A DNA stretch of 64,000 nt, from assembly GCF_000763385.1 (NCBI RefSeq), contig NZ_JQFA01000002.1, positions 2,418,001 to 2,482,000 of the forward strand, in the 5' to 3' direction. The first letter of the stretch is position 1; the number at the start of each line of letters is the position of its first letter. Shown here in pieces: positions 33,128 to 44,220 of this stretch. Below the pieces are notes generated by a model, which saw only the letters and a list, made by a program, of their open reading frames with translations, was not told the DNA's origin and did no database searches. The stretch is from Leptolyngbya sp. KIOST-1. GTDB taxonomy: Bacteria; Cyanobacteriota; Cyanobacteriia; Phormidesmidales; Phormidesmidaceae. A program made the position numbers and the translations under genes.

Positions 33128-33424
33128 ATGCTGCCTAAGGTTTTGCCCGAAAGTCGAATTCAGGTGTTTAAATTCTGGTTCAATGGCGCGCTACAGGACG
33201 GCACTCACTACTCTAACGAGCTGTACTACCGAGCGTTGACCGTTGAAGCCGAAAAACGCACCCGCCTGTATCACCTGGCCTGCAAATTTTCGGAACAGCA
33301 GGCGGGGGCGCTGGTCTCCCTTGCCGATGACCAGTGCAGCCTGTGGATTAGCCTACGCAGCCAAATGATGGCCGCTCAACTCATGCAGCAAAGGGTTGCC
33401 GGTCTCCCCCGCCCTCGGCTTTAG
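33128..33424 (+). CDS. Conserved hypothetical protein, 98 residues
   Basis: The protein has no signal peptide or membrane helix. The block RIQVFKFWFNGALQDGTHYS followed by ELYYRALTVEAEKRTRLYHL and CKFSEQQAGALVSL looks compact and conserved, of a mixed beta/alpha kind. I know the type from cyanobacterial genomes but not its function. An ATG at 33128 follows AACAGAGAGCC. It ends five bases before the convergent nagA stop. Confidence 0.65.
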   Translation: MLPKVLPESRIQVFKFWFNGALQDGTHYSNELYYRALTVEAEKRTRLYHLACKFSEQQAGALVSLADDQCSLWISLRSQMMAAQLMQQRVAGLPRPRL

Positions 33425-33428
33425 CCCA

Positions 33429-34670
33429 TCAGTTGGCTATAGGGTGGACAAAATCAGCGCTCGCCCAGGCTAAAGATCCCTGGGCAATGCAGGCTTTGAC
33501 CACAAAATTGACCGGGTCAAACAGGGTGAGATTCGCTGTGTAGCCCGGCTGGAGCAGCCCGAGGCAATCGTCTACTCCGATCGCCCTGGCTGGGTAAAGG
33601 GTAGCCATCCGCAGGGCTTCCTCTAGGGGAATGCCCACCTCGCGCACACAGTTGCCCACGGCTTCAATCAGCGTTAGCGCCGCGCCCCCCAGGGTGCCAT
33701 CCGCCGAGATGCACTTGCCGTCGCGGTAAAACACCTGCTGACCGCCGATCACAAAGGAGTCGATCGCAGCCCCAACCGGGGGAGTCGCATCACTGACCAA
33801 CACCAGGCGGTCCTGCTTGAGGGTTTTGGCCAGGCCGACGGACCCGTAGTGGACGTGGTGCCCGTCTACAATGACGCCCGCATAGATATCGGGTTGGCTA
33901 AAGACAGCCCCCACCAACCCTGGGCTGCGTCCCTGCCACGGCGACATGGCATTAAACAGGTGGGTCACCATGCCGACGCCGGCCTTAAACCCGGCCAGAG
34001 CCTGCTCAAAACTGGCGTCGGTGTGCCCAGCGGCGACCAAAATGCCGGCCTGGGCCAACCGCCGAATACAATCCTCAGGCACCATCTCCGGGGCCAGGGT
34101 AACCAGCTTTACCACCGCTGGCCCCGCCTCGACCAGGTGACTGACCATGGCAGAATCCGCTGGGCGAACGTAGGCTTTGTTGTGAATACCGCTGCGCTTG
34201 GGGTTGAGATAGGGGCCTTCCAAATGCAGGCCCAGCACCCGCTGGGGAAAGCGATGGCGGTACTGGGTTACCAGGGCGATCGCCTCCTGCATGGCCCGAT
34301 CTGAGGTGGTAATCAAGGTCGGCAAAAAGCTGGTAGTGCCGCTGCGCAGATTGGTTCGGTGCAGGGTATCTAAGGTGTTGGCCGTAATGGCATCGTTGAA
34401 CATCACGCCACCACAGCCATTGAGCTGTAGATCGATAAACCCAGGCGCTACGGCCCAGCCCTGGCCATCTAGCTGGGGCACATCGGAGGCCAGGTGAGCC
34501 GTGGGTACTGCTCCCACCAGGGTAGCCCCTTCAATAATGAGGGCGTGATCCCTCAAAATTTGATGCCCGGTGTAGAGGGTACAGTGGGTGAGGGCGTAGC
34601 GGTCACAGGGTTCCTCACTGGCCCGGCTCAACGTCTCGGCAGTCAACTCCGTCGTCACCCTAGAGGGCAT
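33429..34670 (-). CDS. nagA: N-acetylglucosamine-6-phosphate deacetylase
   Basis: NagA removes the acetyl group from GlcNAc-6-phosphate during amino-sugar recycling. The amidohydrolase fold shows the metal ligands LHLEGPYLNP, AAGHTDAS and THLFNAMSP, and the catalytic Asp in LVSDATPP. At about 413 residues it is slightly long: the fold begins at RYALTHCTLYTGH, so 25-27 residues are extra. Its ATG choices (34676, 34670) collide with the start of the divergent VOC gene at 34675. An internal TTG (34646 or 34631) could be the true start. Confidence 0.92.
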   Translation of the reverse strand: MPSRVTTELTAETLSRASEEPCDRYALTHCTLYTGHQILRDHALIIEGATLVGAVPTAHLASDVPQLDGQGWAVAPGFIDLQLNGCGGVMFNDAITANTLDTLHRTNLRSGTTSFLPTLITTSDRAMQEAIALVTQYRHRFPQRVLGLHLEGPYLNPKRSGIHNKAYVRPADSAMVSHLVEAGPAVVKLVTLAPEMVPEDCIRRLAQAGILVAAGHTDASFEQALAGFKAGVGMVTHLFNAMSPWQGRSPGLVGAVFSQPDIYAGVIVDGHHVHYGSVGLAKTLKQDRLVLVSDATPPVGAAIDSFVIGGQQVFYRDGKCISADGTLGGAALTLIEAVGNCVREVGIPLEEALRMATLYPARAIGVDDCLGLLQPGYTANLTLFDPVNFVVKACIAQGSLAWASADFVHPIAN

Positions 34671-34674
34671 AGTC

Positions 34675-35097
34675 ATGCTTCGTCCATTTCATGTCGCGTT
34701 TCCAGTGTACGACCTGTCTAGCACCCGTCACTTCTACGAAATCGTGCTGGGCTGCTCCGTAGGGCGTACCTCCGATCGCTGGATTGACTTCAATCTGTTT
34801 GGGCACCAGATCACTGCTCACTTGGTCGATCAGAACCGACCGGAGGTGCCCACCAATGCCGTCGATGGTCACGGCGTGCCGGTCAGCCACTGGGGGGTCA
34901 TTCTCACCCCAGCGGAGTGGCAGGTTCTGGCCGATCGCCTGCGCCAGCTCCAGGTTAAATTCCTGATTGCACCCTATCAGCGCTTTGTCGGTCAGGTGGG
35001 CGAGCAGGCGACGCTGTTCATCACCGATCCCAGCGGCAATGCCCTCGAGTTTAAGGCCTTTGCCCAGGACGAAAGCATTTTTGCCCAGGCTGAGTAG
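34675..35097 (+). CDS. VOC-superfamily dioxygenase-like protein
   Basis: The 140-residue protein has the VOC pattern: FHVAFPVYDLSSTRHFYEIV, VGRTSDRWIDFNLFGHQITA, HWGVILTPAEWQVLADRLRQ, and the closing LFITDPSGNALEFKAF. Candidate metal ligands are His6, His70 or His93, and Glu133. Ring-cleaving or fosfomycin-type members share this size. The substrate is unknown. The start codon overlaps the first possible ATG of divergent nagA. The stop TAG at 35095 is followed by ATGACATGCCCTAG, a possible remnant of the stop-codon element. Confidence 0.82.
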   Translation: MLRPFHVAFPVYDLSSTRHFYEIVLGCSVGRTSDRWIDFNLFGHQITAHLVDQNRPEVPTNAVDGHGVPVSHWGVILTPAEWQVLADRLRQLQVKFLIAPYQRFVGQVGEQATLFITDPSGNALEFKAFAQDESIFAQAE

Positions 35098-35121
35098 ATG
35101 ACATGCCCTAGGCGGGGTCGT

Positions 35122-35553
35122 CTACCGGTGCCACGGTTGCCCCCGATAGATGCCAGCCGTGGACGAGTCTGTGGACGAGGGTTCAGAGGTCGGTTGAGAC
35201 ACACGGTACCGAATGCCTCGGTAAATCAACTCATACTCCTGGGGAGCAGTTTCGGCAGCGGTTTCTGGGGTATCGGTTTCGGCCACATTTTCAGAATCGC
35301 CACCGCTGCCCTCGGGGGAGGCCACCGGGGCATAGCCTGCGGGAGGAACCTGAGCCGCGATCGTCTCCGCCATACCGCTATCAGCCCGTTGCTCCATGGC
35401 TTGAATGGCCCACATTTGCCGCTGTAGGCCGTAGAGAGCCGCCAGCAACCCCAGCAGCAGTAGCTGCCACGGAGCTTCTACCAGGCCCACAATGACCAAA
35501 GCCAGGGCAGAAACGACTCCTACGGTAAGCGCTAATAAGGTAATGAAAGCCAT
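35122..35553 (-). CDS. DUF4278-containing membrane protein
   Basis: The 143-residue protein has two closely spaced N-terminal hydrophobic helices (residues about 3-25 and 27-43). A Glu/Ala/Thr-rich linker follows. The C-terminal DUF4278 motif (YELIYRGIRYRVSQPT) ends with GIYRGQPWHR, typical of many cyanobacterial small proteins. The role of DUF4278 is unknown. The start at 35553 has no obvious ribosome site. It is convergent with the VOC gene 25 bp away. Confidence 0.75.
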   Translation of the reverse strand: MAFITLLALTVGVVSALALVIVGLVEAPWQLLLLGLLAALYGLQRQMWAIQAMEQRADSGMAETIAAQVPPAGYAPVASPEGSGGDSENVAETDTPETAAETAPQEYELIYRGIRYRVSQPTSEPSSTDSSTAGIYRGQPWHR

Positions 35554-35629
35554 ATTTTTTCACTGTTCACCAGGGGCCTAGACGTCCCTAGTATGCTGCT
35601 GCCAGCCCCGTTGGCACTGACCAGCCAAC

Positions 35630-35716
35630 TTGAAGCGATGGCGATAGACCGTTGCACTGCCCCAGTTAACAACCGCAGCCGAGAAAAATATTTTGAGCGA
35701 AATGGCCATCGCTATA
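35630..35716 (-). mobile_element. Truncated and diverged family 2 MITE-like element
   Basis: TGAAGCGATGGC, TTGCACTGCCCCAGTT and GCGAAATGGCCATCGCTATA appear in the same order as in the full copy at 38871-38997. The middle has drifted and the left third is missing. The intact end is on the right. It lies 124 bp from tRNA-Glu, downstream of that tRNA's 3' end. Confidence 0.6.
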
Positions 35717-35804
35717 CCTCTTACCTTAGCGGAAGTGCCTGGGCTTGTCATCCGCCAGTCCCTTGCCCCTGGGGTGTAGTTTGAACCATAGTGCTTTAAA
35801 GAGC

Positions 35805-35834
35805 AAAACCCTGCAGCAATTGCTACAGGGTTTT
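35805..35834 (-). terminator. Rho-independent terminator after tRNA-Glu
   Basis: AAAACCCTG pairs with CAGGGTTTT, and the inner AGCAATTGCT is itself palindromic, so the 30 bases form an almost complete hairpin with T residues at either side. It begins five bases after the tRNA 3' end on the minus strand. Confidence 0.85.
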
Positions 35835-35839
35835 GACTA

Positions 35840-35912
35840 TACCCCCAGGGGAATTCGAATCCCCGTCGCCTCCGTGAAAGGGAGGTGTCCTAGGCCTCTA
35901 GACGATGGGGGC
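35840..35912 (-). tRNA. trnE: tRNA-Glu (anticodon TTC)
   Basis: On the minus strand the 73 bases read GCCCCCATCGTCTAGAGGCC onward, with anticodon loop CTTTCAC (anticodon TTC). The T arm is GGGGATTCGAATTCCCC, and the acceptor 3' strand is TGGGGGT plus discriminator A. The cloverleaf is complete. In cyanobacteria this tRNA also feeds tetrapyrrole synthesis through GluTR. No CCA is encoded. Confidence 0.96.
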
Positions 35913-36203
35913 CTGTTTTTTAACAATCCTCAGTATAGATAAAGGGGATGCCCTTGTCAAACTGGGACGTGTCTATTTAGACCGTTTGCTTGGGGAGAAT
36001 GCCGGAGCAAATTAACTCCTCCAAACTTGGTCTCTGACTATTCTAAACGATAGGGGTACTCTGTACCGACGAAGTTGGCAGGATAACCGCGATCGCAAGG
36101 TGGATGTCCCTGCCGGGCAAACCTCCAGAGCGGCACTTGCGATCGCGGTAAGGCTGGCCCGGCCAGCGATGGATCTCGGTCATTTCCACCGCTGGCTGGG
36201 GCC

Positions 36204-38642
36204 TCAGGCCAGGACCTGTACCGTCACAACCATATCGTTGAAGTCGTTGTCGCCGCCGCCAAACTGATCCTCAAAGCCAATCGCCCCATCGGCAAAGCGG
36301 ATATGCTCAACGCCATCGGCATTGGCCGCTCCAAAGGCGAAGTACACCCGATTGGCGTTAAAGCGATCGAGATTACCGTTGGCAATCAGGAAGGGAGCGT
36401 AGAGGCTGCCGCCCGCCACAGTGGACTCAAACACCGACTCTGTGAGGTTGAGGGTAGTCAACGCCACATCCGTCGCCCGAGCGCCGAGGGCCGCAACCGT
36501 GTAGCCCGACTCCCCAGGCCGCACGTTGGCTAGGCCGTCGCCCGTGAGGTCGATGCCGCCATCGGTGTCGGTGACCCGGTAGAAACCCACAAAGTTGTCG
36601 AAGGCCGCCTCGCGGTTGACCGTAAAGGCAGTCCTCACATCCCCAGCGAACTCGCGCAGATCGAGAAATAGGCCCGAGAGCCCGGTTCCAGGTCCGCCGG
36701 GCAGACCGGTGAGATCGTCGATCACCGTGTCGCTGCGGAAGGCCAGGTTTTGAATTCGGGTATCCAGTTCTCTGGGAGTATCTTCGATGGCAAAGGGGGT
36801 TTCAGCACTGCCAAAGTTGGCCAGCAAAAATTCTGCCAGGGCATCCTGCTCTGAGAAGTCGGGGGCAAAGGTAGCATTACCAGTGCGAGGGGCATCCACG
36901 GGTTGAACCAGGTCAACCCGGTTAGCTGCTTCCCCAGTGGGGAAGGGGTAGCCGTCGCCACCGCCAGCCAGGAAGTTCAGGGTAACCATGCGGAAGGTGC
37001 GGCTGGGATCGCCGACAATTTCGCCGTTTTGCACCACCACATCGATGTCGTTGCCCTCGCTATCTTCGATCGCTAACGACTGCACCCGGCGACCGGCGGG
37101 GGCTGTCGCGTCAAAGCTAAAGGCAAAGCCCCCAATCTGGGGAAACGCGCCGGGGGTAGCGCTGTCGTCGAGACGAATGCCCGAGATACCGTGCTCAACT
37201 AGGGCCAACAATTCCTCAGCAGTAACGGTTACCAGGGAGAGGCCATTGTTGAATCTCAGCGCGTTCTGAATATCGGTCTGGGAAATGCCGCCCTCGGGTT
37301 TCAAGCCAGGAATCTCTTCGGTGGGGAGAAACTCTACTTCGCCTACGCTGCCAGTGGGAGCCAGCACGCGGCCAATGTTGTCGCGAATGCCACCGCCATT
37401 TTTGAGGGAGATGACCACGGTGGGGTCAACCTCTTGGGCGATGGCCAGGTTGGCATCGGCGGTCAGGTTGCCCAAGTTGGTCTCCTGGCGGCGCACCGCA
37501 TCGCGGCGACCGTCTAAAAACACCTCGCTAAAGCCAAACACATTGCTCTCACCAGCAATGACGACCTCTTGCAGGGCCGCTAAAATCTCCAAAATCTCGG
37601 GATCGGCCAGCCCCTCGCCGCCCACGGCAGCCACGCCCTCGTCGTCGGTGGCAAAGGCACCGCTGATGGTGGGGTCGTAACTTTCGGGAATGATCAAACC
37701 GTTTTCGTCAAAGTCAATCACCAGGCGGCCCACATACCTGTAGTTGCCGTCGGTATTGACCACGGCCACCGGGTTGCCGTCGCGGTCGGTTTGAATAATC
37801 GGGTAAGGCCCCTGCACCGTATCGCCCGCCCGGGGGCGATCGTTCTCGTCAAACAGGCGGGTGTTGGAACCACCGGCCACGATGATATCCACGTTGGAGA
37901 GCCGCTCTGCCAGTTCCAGCTCAATGGCCAGCTGCTGCATGTGGGCCAGCAAGATCACCTTGTTGACGTCGGGGTTAGCGGCCAGCAGGGCGTCCACATC
38001 CGCCTGAATTTCAGCCGCCAGAGCGTCGAGCTGCGCAGGGGTGGGGTTGGCGTCAAACGGCCGGGGCAGTACTGTGACATCGCCGGGGCTAGAGATTTGC
38101 ACGTTGACGTTTCTGATCGTAGGAGTCGTCGCTCCCACCACGCCGATTTTCTCACCGTTGACTTCGATCACCGTCGAGGCGGCAATGCTATTGGGTAGAG
38201 GGGCCTGGGCATCGGGCACCACTAGCGGGGCCAGAAAGCGGTCGGTGCTGAAGTCGAGGTTGCTGCTCAGGAAAGGAAAGGCGGTACCGGGAAAGCCATC
38301 AGCAGAATTGCCACGAATGAGATTTCCGACCAGTTCGGTACCGAGATCAAACTCGTGGTTGCCAAAAGCGATCGCCTGAAATCCCAGTTGATTTTGAATG
38401 AGAATGTCAGCGCGCCCTACTCCGCCAAAGGCAGTCTCACTGGCGTTTAAAAATACCCCAGGAATGTAGGCATCACCAGAGGAGAGGATCAGCGTATTGG
38501 CAAAGCCTTCTACGCCATCGCCATCGATATCTTCGGCTAGGAGTGCATTTAAAACCGCCGAAAACCTCGGAATATCTGCAAACGCGGGAATACCTGCCTC
38601 TTGGTCGGCAGCGTGGAAGAGTTGGAGGGTGAAGTCAGCCAT
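36204..38642 (-). CDS. Metallophosphatase/5'-nucleotidase with C-terminal DUF4114 domain
   Basis: The 812-residue protein has a calcineurin-like metallophosphatase domain (residues 1 to about 330). It carries SSGDAYIPG, GNHEFDLG at 94-99 and the AHMQQ-type histidine. A 5'-nucleotidase C-terminal domain follows (about 390-600) with NLTADANLAIA and LKNGGGIRDNIG. The last 190 residues are Asp/Asn/Gly-rich and end in FGGGDNDFNDMVVTVQV, a DUF4114-type motif. There is no N-terminal signal peptide. Repeat-poor C-terminal secretion through a type I system is the usual route for such proteins and is inferred here. It probably scavenges phosphate outside the cell. Confidence 0.86.
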   Translation of the reverse strand: MADFTLQLFHAADQEAGIPAFADIPRFSAVLNALLAEDIDGDGVEGFANTLILSSGDAYIPGVFLNASETAFGGVGRADILIQNQLGFQAIAFGNHEFDLGTELVGNLIRGNSADGFPGTAFPFLSSNLDFSTDRFLAPLVVPDAQAPLPNSIAASTVIEVNGEKIGVVGATTPTIRNVNVQISSPGDVTVLPRPFDANPTPAQLDALAAEIQADVDALLAANPDVNKVILLAHMQQLAIELELAERLSNVDIIVAGGSNTRLFDENDRPRAGDTVQGPYPIIQTDRDGNPVAVVNTDGNYRYVGRLVIDFDENGLIIPESYDPTISGAFATDDEGVAAVGGEGLADPEILEILAALQEVVIAGESNVFGFSEVFLDGRRDAVRRQETNLGNLTADANLAIAQEVDPTVVISLKNGGGIRDNIGRVLAPTGSVGEVEFLPTEEIPGLKPEGGISQTDIQNALRFNNGLSLVTVTAEELLALVEHGISGIRLDDSATPGAFPQIGGFAFSFDATAPAGRRVQSLAIEDSEGNDIDVVVQNGEIVGDPSRTFRMVTLNFLAGGGDGYPFPTGEAANRVDLVQPVDAPRTGNATFAPDFSEQDALAEFLLANFGSAETPFAIEDTPRELDTRIQNLAFRSDTVIDDLTGLPGGPGTGLSGLFLDLREFAGDVRTAFTVNREAAFDNFVGFYRVTDTDGGIDLTGDGLANVRPGESGYTVAALGARATDVALTTLNLTESVFESTVAGGSLYAPFLIANGNLDRFNANRVYFAFGAANADGVEHIRFADGAIGFEDQFGGGDNDFNDMVVTVQVLA

Positions 38643-39318
38643 AAATAATACTGGGGGGCACGTCTTGTAGCCATTGCTACGGGGCTATCTTCGACCATTG
38701 CGCCATCTGAAGCTTCATGGGAGAGCTAAGCCAGCGGTAAGTTTTAGTTAAAACCCACTTAAGATGTGTCATCAATTCTGGCCAACCACCCTTCACCACC
38801 AGCGTTGACACGCTCCATCTCAAGTATCTGCTAAGGGCTGTAACTGTTGATTCTTGGGTCCAGCAGCAGTTATAGCCATCGCCAGAACCGTTAGGACATG
38901 ACCAATGCCCCTGAAGCGATGGCTATACGCCATTGCGCCGCCCCAGTTTTTGCCTTTGGAAGAGGCCAATGTCCTAAGCGCAATGGCCATCGCTATAACT
39001 ATTGCTAGACTCCAGCTAGTCAGGCCTGCCCCTGTCATCCTGAATTCGCCCTGGCTAGCTCTAGTGGGGGTGAACCAACATCGTTGGCCCCTGCGCAAGC
39101 CGCCTGTTTTGAATCGGAGTTATGCGATTCGGGTCTGGTATCCGAGCCTGAGAGGGGAGTTCTGTACGATAACCTTGTCTAGACATAAAAAGTTCGTAAC
39201 CCTGCCCTTGGGGCGCAGGACAAGGCCAGGGCTAAAGCTAAAATGGCATCACTTAGCCAACACGTAACTCAGCCTGTGGCTTAACGCGTTGGTCCTAAAC
39301 ACCCTAGAGATATCTTCT
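38643..39318. other. Gene-free region upstream of galE and the nucleotidase, about 675 bp
   Basis: It contains an inverted repeat at 38762-38820 (AGATGTGTCATCAA facing TTGACACGCTCCATCT) and the full family 2 element at 38871-38997. It should also hold both divergent promoters. An ORF at 38905-39267 runs through the element and is not considered coding. Confidence 0.5.
38871..38997 (-). mobile_element. MITE-like element, family 2, full copy
   Basis: This 127-bp element is the reverse-orientation twin of 2131-2258. Differences are confined to a few bases near the middle (such as ATCGCTTCA instead of ATTAGTTTTA) while both ends are identical. It stands about 320 bp upstream of galE. Confidence 0.75.
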
Positions 39319-40317
39319 ATGACAACTGATACAAAATTAATCCTGGTGACAGGAGGAGCCGGTTATATCGGCAGCCATGCCGTGATGGCGCTTCAGCAGG
39401 CAGGTTATCGAGTGGTGATTTTAGACAACCTGGTCTACGGCCATCGCGATCTGGTAGAGAACGTTCTAAAGACCGAGCTGATTGAAGGCAGTACGCTCGA
39501 TCGGGGGCTCCTAAAGGAAGTTTTCAATCGCTACGACGTTAGCGCCGTCATGCATTTCTCGGCCTACGCCTACGTGGGTGAATCGGTTAGCGATCCGAGC
39601 AAATACTACGAAAACAATGTCGTCGGGACGCTATCGCTACTGGATGAAATGGTCGCAGCCGGAGTCAAAAACATCGTTTTCTCCTCGACCTGCGCCACCT
39701 ATGGCGTGCCCGAGGAAATGCCGATTACCGAAACCCATCCCCAAAACCCGATCAACCCCTACGGGGCCACCAAACTCATGGTGGAGCGCATCTTGACGGA
39801 CTACGATAAAGCCTACGATCTCAGGTCGGTGCGGTTCCGCTATTTCAACGCGGCGGGGGCTCATCCCGGCGGCCAACTGGGCGAAGACCACAACCCCGAA
39901 ACTCACCTGATTCCGCTGGTGCTGCAAACGGCGTTGGGCAAGCGAGAATCCATCAGCGTCTTCGGTACCGACTACCCTACTTCAGATGGCACCTGCGTGC
40001 GCGACTACATTCACGTCTGCGACCTGGCCGATGCCCACATTTTGGGCCTGGAATACCTGCTCAAGGGCGGCGAGAGCAACGTCTTTAACCTGGGCAACGG
40101 CAGCGGTTTCTCGGTGCGACAGGTGATCAAGGCGGCAGAGCGAGTGACCGGCAAGAGCATCCCGGTGGTGGAAGTCGAGCGCCGCCCTGGCGACCCACCA
40201 GCGCTGGTGGGCGGCAGCGATCGCGCCCGCAGCGTCCTGGGCTGGAACCCCCAGTACGCCGACATTGACACCATTCTGGCCCACGCCTGGGCCTGGCACC
40301 AGACGCGCCACGGATAA
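39319..40317 (+). CDS. galE: UDP-glucose 4-epimerase
   Basis: GalE interconverts UDP-glucose and UDP-galactose with bound NAD. The 332-residue protein has the Gly-rich loop TGGAGYIGSH at residues 11-20. The catalytic Ser/Thr is in SSTCATYG and the Tyr-x-x-x-Lys motif is NPYGATK. The C-terminal block DGTCVRDYIHVCDLADAHIL is characteristic of the epimerase rather than other extended SDRs. Length is normal. An upstream TTG frame start at 39289 has no family sequence. A strong terminator follows. Confidence 0.95.
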   Translation: MTTDTKLILVTGGAGYIGSHAVMALQQAGYRVVILDNLVYGHRDLVENVLKTELIEGSTLDRGLLKEVFNRYDVSAVMHFSAYAYVGESVSDPSKYYENNVVGTLSLLDEMVAAGVKNIVFSSTCATYGVPEEMPITETHPQNPINPYGATKLMVERILTDYDKAYDLRSVRFRYFNAAGAHPGGQLGEDHNPETHLIPLVLQTALGKRESISVFGTDYPTSDGTCVRDYIHVCDLADAHILGLEYLLKGGESNVFNLGNGSGFSVRQVIKAAERVTGKSIPVVEVERRPGDPPALVGGSDRARSVLGWNPQYADIDTILAHAWAWHQTRHG

Positions 40318-40331
40318 TACCCACCAATAGA

Positions 40332-40361
40332 AAAAGCCCGACACAGCTGTGTCGGGCTTTT
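40332..40361. terminator. Bidirectional terminator between galE and the atp operon
   Basis: AAAAGCCCGACACAG is followed directly by CTGTGTCGGGCTTTT, a perfect 30-base palindrome with A and T runs at its ends. It can end galE on the plus strand and the atp operon on the minus strand. Confidence 0.9.
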
Positions 40362-40455
40362 GAATCGTGTCTGTAGGTTAGTTGCTAGCTGTGGCCAGAG
40401 GGCCTGAGCAACAGCCAACGGGGCAACAGGCCAAAACCTAAACCCCAACCTTGGC

Positions 40456-41406
40456 TTAGCCCAGGGAGTTGGCCCCAGCCACCACTTCCAGAATCTCCTG
40501 GGTAATAGCGGCCTGACGGGCTTTGTTGTAGGTCAAGTTGAGGGACTTGGCCAGTTCCTTAGCGTTATCGCTGGCGTTGTTCATGGCGGTCATCCGAGCC
40601 GCCAGTTCGCTGGCCGCTGACTCCTGCAGGGCGCGCAGGATCTGGTTGTTCAGGTACAGCGGCAGCAGCGCATCCAGAATTTGCACCGGATTTTGCTCGA
40701 AGATCATGTCCTGGGGGAAGTCGGTCGGGGCTGGGCCCGCCACTTTCTCCCGCTCCACCTGGAAGTTGCCGCCGCGAGTGGTGAGACGGAAAATTTCGTC
40801 ATCGGAGACCTCAAGCCCCTGGGGGTCGAGGGGCAGCAGGGTTTGAATCACCGGGCGAGAGCTGACCAGGGACACAAACCGGGTGTAGATCAGCTCAACG
40901 CGATCGACTTCGTCGGACAAAAACAGCGACAGCAGTTCGTCGGCGATGGTCGAGGCTTCATCGGCGGTGGGAATTTGCTCCATGCCGATGAAGCTGGCCT
41001 CAATGGGCTGATCACGGCGCTTAAAGTACTGATTAGCCTTGCGGCCAATAATCACAAACTTGTAGTTCAAGCCCTCAGCGGCCAGCTCCTGGGCGCGGAT
41101 TTCGGCTCGACGAATAACGTTGGTATTGTAGCCACCGCAGAGGCCGCGATCGCCCGAAATCACCAGCAGGGCAACGGTTTGCACGTCACGCTGCTTGAGC
41201 AATGGCAAATCGGCATCCTCGAACCGGAGGCGGCTTTGCAGGCCGTATAGCACCTGGGCCAGGCGATCGGCAAAGGGCCGAGTGGCAATCACCTGTTCCT
41301 GGGCGCGACGCACCTTAGCCGCAGCCACCAGGCGCATTGCCTCGGTGATCTTGCGGGTGTTTTTAACGGATTTAATGCGGTCTCGAATCGCTTTTAGGTT
41401 AGGCAT
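40456..41406 (-). CDS. atpG: ATP synthase gamma subunit
   Basis: The gamma subunit is the central rotor shaft. The N-terminal coiled coil ([20 protein letters not shown]) and the closing block ([20 protein letters not shown], then [20 protein letters not shown]) are conserved. The segment with [20 protein letters not shown] near residues 190-225 is the cyanobacterial/chloroplast insertion; the regulatory cysteines of plant chloroplasts are absent. At 316 residues the length fits. It is the last gene of the operon; beta and epsilon are not here, as usual in cyanobacteria. Confidence 0.97.
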   Translation of the reverse strand: MPNLKAIRDRIKSVKNTRKITEAMRLVAAAKVRRAQEQVIATRPFADRLAQVLYGLQSRLRFEDADLPLLKQRDVQTVALLVISGDRGLCGGYNTNVIRRAEIRAQELAAEGLNYKFVIIGRKANQYFKRRDQPIEASFIGMEQIPTADEASTIADELLSLFLSDEVDRVELIYTRFVSLVSSRPVIQTLLPLDPQGLEVSDDEIFRLTTRGGNFQVEREKVAGPAPTDFPQDMIFEQNPVQILDALLPLYLNNQILRALQESAASELAARMTAMNNASDNAKELAKSLNLTYNKARQAAITQEILEVVAGANSLG

Positions 41407-41475
41407 AGTGGGTCCCTAGGGGGTCGTCGAGGGCCAGGGCACCGCATCGAGCGGTACCCCAGCCGAAACAGGAGA

Positions 41476-43628
<2,153 letters not shown>

Positions 43629-43630
43629 GG

Positions 43631-44152
43631 CTACTCTCCTTTGAGCAGGGCGATGCTGGAATCAACCAGACGCCGCTGCAGATCATCATTGAGCTGGCCA
43701 GGCAGGGCTGCTTCGCTGCGCTCGATCGCCAGGGCAGCAATGCGCTGCTGCAGTTCCCGCATCACCCGGGTCTCCTGGGAGCTGAGGTCCTGGGCGGCGG
43801 TGGCTCTCATCCGCTCCACATCGACCTGAGATTGAGCCAGTATTTCCCCCCGAGTCCGTTCCGCTGTCGTCTGGGCCTCGGCCAAAATTCGCTTAGCTTC
43901 CTCCTGAGCCTGGGCCAGCTTCTGCTGCTGCTCCGCTAGCGCGGCGGCGGCCTCCTGCTTGCGCTGCTCAGCCTCAACAATGGCTGTCTTAATCGCTGAC
44001 CGGCGAGTCGAGAGGGTGTTCCCTAAAAACTTGCCGCCAAAGTAGTACAGCACACCAATAATAATGACCAGATTAATCAGGTTGGTTTCAAGGATATTGA
44101 AATCCACACCAAACCCACTTCCTTCCGCCGCCAGTAACCAACCAATAGTCAT
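43631..44152 (-). CDS. atpF: ATP synthase subunit b
   Basis: The 173-residue protein has one N-terminal membrane helix ([20 protein letters not shown]). A long charged coiled coil follows ([20 protein letters not shown]) and forms half of the peripheral stalk with b'. The GKFLGNTL segment after the helix is conserved. It lies between the b' gene (68 bp) and the delta gene (2 bp). Confidence 0.95.
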   Translation of the reverse strand: MTIGWLLAAEGSGFGVDFNILETNLINLVIIIGVLYYFGGKFLGNTLSTRRSAIKTAIVEAEQRKQEAAAALAEQQQKLAQAQEEAKRILAEAQTTAERTRGEILAQSQVDVERMRATAAQDLSSQETRVMRELQQRIAALAIERSEAALPGQLNDDLQRRLVDSSIALLKGE

Positions 44153-44220
44153 ATTCCCTACTTTCCGTCAACGACGCGGGCAATGCCGGGAGCCTAGGGC
44201 ACCCCTCCATCGCCAATAGC

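Noticed and set aside
38905-39267. A 120-codon frame between the nucleotidase and galE genes
   Set aside because: It starts inside the family 2 repeat element and continues through unrelated intergenic DNA; no family sequence is visible.
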